Assembly: GCA_040877285.1 (NCBI GenBank)
Contig: JBBDNZ010000036.1
Span: 1 to 7,123, forward strand
Source of the DNA: CANKHA01 sp040877285
GTDB lineage: Bacteria > Pseudomonadota > Alphaproteobacteria > Rhizobiales > Xanthobacteraceae
Direction: 5' to 3'
Length of the DNA: 7,123 bases
The notes under the pieces were generated by a model. The model was not told the DNA's origin and made no database searches. It was given only the letters and a program-made list of their open reading frames with translations. Numbering within the stretch: the first letter of the stretch is position 1; every line of letters starts with the position of its first letter. Positions 4,592-7,123 of the stretch are shown here, one piece after another. The position numbers and the translations under genes are program-made.

Positions 4592-5797
4592 GTGGCGGCC
4601 TCCCGCACCATTCTTATCGCCGGCGCCGGCATCGGCGGGCTTACGGCGGCGCTGACGCTGGCTAAGAAAGGCTTTCGCGTCGAAGTTTTCGAACAGTCGG
4701 CGCGGCCCGCAGAGCCGGGCGCCGGCATTCAGCTCTCGCCCAATGCGATGCAGGTGCTGCTGGCGCTGGAACTCGGCGAAGCGTTGCGGCCGCATGTCGT
4801 TTCCACCGAACGCATTTACATCAGGAAGGCCCGGTCCGGGCGCGTGCTGGCGCGCGTGCCGCTCGGCCTGCATGCCGAGCAGCGCTATGGCGCGCCCTAC
4901 TGGATGATCCATCGCGGCGATCTGCAAAAGGTTCTGATCGAAGCCGCGCGCGCCAATCCGGATATTACGCTCAACTTCGGCAGCAAGGTGCAGGACTTCG
5001 TCGTGCATGCGCACGGCGTGACCGCCCATGCCCATTCCGGCCACAAGGCCGATGAAGAGCGCGGCATCGCCTTGGTCGGCGCCGACGGTTTATGGTCCAC
5101 GATGCGGGCACGGCTCGGCCACAAGGAGCCGCCCACTTTCCGCCGCCGCACCGCGTGGCGCGCAACGGTTCCCGCGGATGACGTGCCGCAACAATATCGC
5201 GAACCCGCCGTCAATCTCTGGCTCGGGCACCACGCCCATCTCGTGCATTACCCGGTCAAGGCCGGCCATCAGATTAATATCGTCGCCATCGTGCGCGACG
5301 AGGTGGCGCAGCCCGGATGGAACAATGCCGGCGTGCGCGAGGAAATCATGGCGCGGTTCCGCCGCGGCTGGGCGGTGGGCGCGCGCAACATGGTGGCGGC
5401 GCCCGAACGTTGGACCAAATGGGCGCTCTATGATCTGCCGCCGTTGCAGCAGTGGGGCCAAGGCCCGGTCACCCTGCTCGGCGACGCGGCGCATCCCATG
5501 CTTCCCTTTCTTGCGCAAGGAGCGGCTATGGCGATGGAAGACGCGGCCGTATTGGCCGACTGTCTGGCGGCTTCGCCCGACCATCCGGCCAAGGGCATGC
5601 GACGCTACGAAACCCTGCGGCACGACCGCACGGCGCGGGCGCAGCGCGAGGCCCGGAGCAACGGCGTTCGCTATCACGCAGCGGGAGTCGAAGCGGTCGC
5701 GCGTAATCTCGCGCTGCACGCGATGGGCGGCAAAGGCCTGCTCAAACGCTACGATTGGCTCTATGGTTGGCGTATCCTGACACACGAGACCATATAA
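4592..5797 (+). CDS. FAD-dependent monooxygenase, salicylate-hydroxylase-like (group A flavoprotein)
   Basis: A 401-residue cytosolic flavoprotein of the FAD_binding_3 family, which hydroxylates aromatic or related rings using NAD(P)H and O2. The dinucleotide fold has GAGIGG at 11-16 with the ribose-binding Glu34 closing the second strand (VEVFEQ). The DG motif is GADG at 163-166, and the second FAD motif is GDAAHPM at 297-303, followed by PFLAQGAAMAMEDA. The HYPVKAGH stretch and the overall length resemble salicylate and 6-hydroxynicotinate hydroxylases more than ubiquinone hydroxylases. The real substrate cannot be read from sequence. It starts with GTG behind a good GGAGAG. It sits 24 bases after the zf-CHCC gene and ends five bases before the copper ATPase start, which implies a shared transcript. 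No aromatic-degradation genes are seen nearby, so a catabolic role has no support from context here. Confidence 0.94.
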   Translation: MAASRTILIAGAGIGGLTAALTLAKKGFRVEVFEQSARPAEPGAGIQLSPNAMQVLLALELGEALRPHVVSTERIYIRKARSGRVLARVPLGLHAEQRYGAPYWMIHRGDLQKVLIEAARANPDITLNFGSKVQDFVVHAHGVTAHAHSGHKADEERGIALVGADGLWSTMRARLGHKEPPTFRRRTAWRATVPADDVPQQYREPAVNLWLGHHAHLVHYPVKAGHQINIVAIVRDEVAQPGWNNAGVREEIMARFRRGWAVGARNMVAAPERWTKWALYDLPPLQQWGQGPVTLLGDAAHPMLPFLAQGAAMAMEDAAVLADCLAASPDHPAKGMRRYETLRHDRTARAQREARSNGVRYHAAGVEAVARNLALHAMGGKGLLKRYDWLYGWRILTHETI

Positions 5798-5802
5798 TCT
5801 TT

Positions 5803-7123
5803 ATGTCTGTCGCCTCCCCTGCAAAGAACGGCCATAACCGCCATCATCACGACGAACCCTCGGCGGGTGTGCGCGATCCCGTCTGCGGCATGACGGTCGA
5901 TCCGCATAAAACGCCGCACCGCGCGGAGCATGAGGGCCGGTCTTATTATTTCTGCTCGGCCGGCTGCCGGACCAAGTTCGTGGCCGATCCCGCGCGCTAT
6001 CTCGGGGAAGTGAAGGCGCCGGAGCCGGTGCCCGCGGGCACGATCTACACCTGCCCCATGCATCCGCAGATCCGGCAGCTTGGTCCGGGCTCCTGCCCGA
6101 TTTGCGGCATGGCGCTGGAGCCCGAGCTTGTTACGGCGGAAGCCGGGCCCAACCCCGAACTCATCGACATGACCCGCCGCTTCTGGATCGGGGCGGCGCT
6201 GACATTGCCTGTCCTTGCGCTCGAGATGGGCGGCCATCTCACCAATCTTCACATGCTGCTCGGGCAGAAGCTCTCCAATTGGATTCAGTTCGTATTCGCC
6301 ACCCCCGCGGTGCTGTGGGCGGGCTGGCCGTTTTTTGTGCGTGGCTGGCGCTCGGTGCTGACCCGCAATCTCAACATGTTCACGCTCATTGCCATGGGCA
6401 CCGGCGTGGCTTGGATTTACAGCGTGGTGGGAGTCGTCGCGCCCGGCTTTTTCCCGCCGGCCTTCCGCACGCCCGACGGCGCCGTGCCGGTCTATTTCGA
6501 GGCCGCCGCCGTCATCACCGTTCTGGTGCTGCTCGGCCAGGTGTTGGAGCTGCGCGCGCGCGAACAGACCTCCGGCGCCATCCGCGCGCTGCTTGATCTC
6601 GCGCCGAAGACCGCGCGCCGCGTGAAGGAAGACGGCGGCGAGGAAGAGATTGCCCTCGACGCGGTCGCCGTCGGCGATCGTTTGCGCGTGCGGCCGGGCG
6701 AGAAAGTTCCCGTTGACGGCGAGGTGATCGAGGGCCGTTCCTCCCTCGACCAGTCGATGGTCACCGGCGAGTCCATGCCGGTGACGAAGAATCCCGGCGA
6801 TAAGGTGATCGGCGGCACATTGAACAAGAGCGGCGGCTTCATCATGCGCGCCGAGAAGGTCGGCCGCGATACCCTGCTCGCGCGCATCGTGCAGATGGTG
6901 GCGGAAGCGCAGCGCAGCCGCGCGCCGATCCAGCGTCTTGCCGATCAGGTTTCGGCCTGGTTCGTGCCGCTGGTCATCGCCGTTGCGGTGATCGCGTTCT
7001 TGGCCTGGGCCACTTTCGGACCGGAGCCGCGCTTCGCCTTCGGCCTGGTGGCCGCCGTCAGCGTGCTCATCATCGCCTGCCCCTGCGCGCTCGGCCTGGC
7101 GACGCCCATGTCGATCATGGTCG
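5803..7123 (+). CDS. Cu+-type P1B-ATPase (copA-like) with YHS and CPMHP domains, cut by window end
   Basis: The first 440 residues of a heavy-metal exporting P-type ATPase of the inner membrane, which uses ATP to move Cu+ (possibly Ag+) out of the cytosol. In order: a His-rich tip (residues 10-18, GHNRHHHDE); a YHS domain at about 25-68 (DPVCGMTV; Cys28, Cys51, Cys55); a heavy-metal-binding domain at about 81-107 (YTCPMHP, SCPICGMALEP; Cys84, His87, Cys98, Cys101). Membrane helices follow at about 128-145, 160-180, 190-212 and 230-248. The actuator domain contains TGES at 321-324, and two further helices carry the metal-transport motif Cys426-Pro-Cys428. The usual HMA domain is absent. The window stops before the expected DKTGT phosphorylation site, so the rest is unseen. 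The ATG is five bases after the monooxygenase stop and lacks a clear Shine-Dalgarno, suggesting translational coupling. The frame is open further upstream inside the monooxygenase gene, but ATG gives a sensible N-terminus. Confidence 0.94.
   Translation, partial: MSVASPAKNGHNRHHHDEPSAGVRDPVCGMTVDPHKTPHRAEHEGRSYYFCSAGCRTKFVADPARYLGEVKAPEPVPAGTIYTCPMHPQIRQLGPGSCPICGMALEPELVTAEAGPNPELIDMTRRFWIGAALTLPVLALEMGGHLTNLHMLLGQKLSNWIQFVFATPAVLWAGWPFFVRGWRSVLTRNLNMFTLIAMGTGVAWIYSVVGVVAPGFFPPAFRTPDGAVPVYFEAAAVITVLVLLGQVLELRAREQTSGAIRALLDLAPKTARRVKEDGGEEEIALDAVAVGDRLRVRPGEKVPVDGEVIEGRSSLDQSMVTGESMPVTKNPGDKVIGGTLNKSGGFIMRAEKVGRDTLLARIVQMVAEAQRSRAPIQRLADQVSAWFVPLVIAVAVIAFLAWATFGPEPRFAFGLVAAVSVLIIACPCALGLATPMSIMV

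Noticed and set aside
4217..5044. 275-codon minus-strand open frame opposite the zf-CHCC and monooxygenase genes
   Set aside because: It is antisense to two clear genes, has no recognisable domain and is Arg/His-rich, so it is a codon-bias shadow.
5028..5780. 250-codon plus-strand frame inside the monooxygenase gene
   Set aside because: It overlaps the FAD-binding motifs of the real gene in another frame, and its product is an Arg/Pro/Ser-rich shadow.
4592..5797. Monooxygenase as a ubiquinone-biosynthesis hydroxylase (UbiH/UbiF/UbiL type), suggested by the complex I-like neighbour
   Set aside because: The middle region (HYPVKAGH) and the second FAD motif look like the salicylate-hydroxylase group, and no other ubi gene is in the window.
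5761..6252. 163-codon minus-strand frame opposite the ATPase N-terminus
   Set aside because: The opposite strand carries unmistakable YHS and CPMHP motifs, so this frame is a shadow.

Overview
The window looks like chromosomal DNA from a GC-rich alphaproteobacterium, most likely of the order Hyphomicrobiales (Rhizobiales; Bradyrhizobium/Xanthobacter-like relatives). The basis is a DUF3126-type protein, a short zf-CHCC protein, a DUF6949-like membrane protein and an alpha/beta hydrolase of a familiar rhizobial type, together with high G+C and frequent GTG/TTG starts. No insertion sequence, phage gene, tRNA, rRNA or CRISPR array is visible. Genes are tightly packed and all look intact, except at the two window edges.

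Layout. At the left edge four codons on the minus strand (M-C-G-R) may be the start of an SRAP (YedK/HMCES-like) gene. A minus-strand pair follows: a three-helix membrane protein (674-1006) and, downstream of it, a gamma-class carbonic anhydrase-like protein (78-608). A 181-base divergent region (1007-1187) holds a perfect TTAA-N7-TTAAC box, the consensus for the cell-cycle regulator CtrA, with a 15-base palindrome right after it. To the right is a plus-strand gene for a membrane-anchored periplasmic protein of unknown function (1188-1934). It converges on a minus-strand group transcribed as alpha/beta hydrolase (3391-4143), cysE serine acetyltransferase (2492-3313) and a tandemly duplicated DUF3126 protein (1972-2403). 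Two adjacent stem-loops lie between cysE and the DUF3126 gene. A second divergent region (4144-4318) separates this group from a plus-strand run: zf-CHCC zinc protein (4319-4567), FAD-dependent aromatic-ring monooxygenase (4592-5797) and a Cu+-type P1B-ATPase with an N-terminal YHS domain and a CPMHP-type metal-binding domain (from 5803, cut off by the window end before the phosphorylation site).

How the genes fit together. Most are housekeeping genes. CysE makes O-acetylserine for cysteine synthesis and keeps the C-terminal isoleucine used to dock onto cysteine synthase. The zf-CHCC protein resembles the NDUFS6 subunit of respiratory complex I. The ATPase should export copper. The close spacing of the last three genes (24 and 5 bases) suggests one transcript, but a shared pathway is not established. 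I found no convincing wholly new system. The best leads are the duplicated DUF3126 protein, the CtrA box with its adjoining palindrome, the paired stem-loops after cysE, and the possible SRAP start at the left edge.
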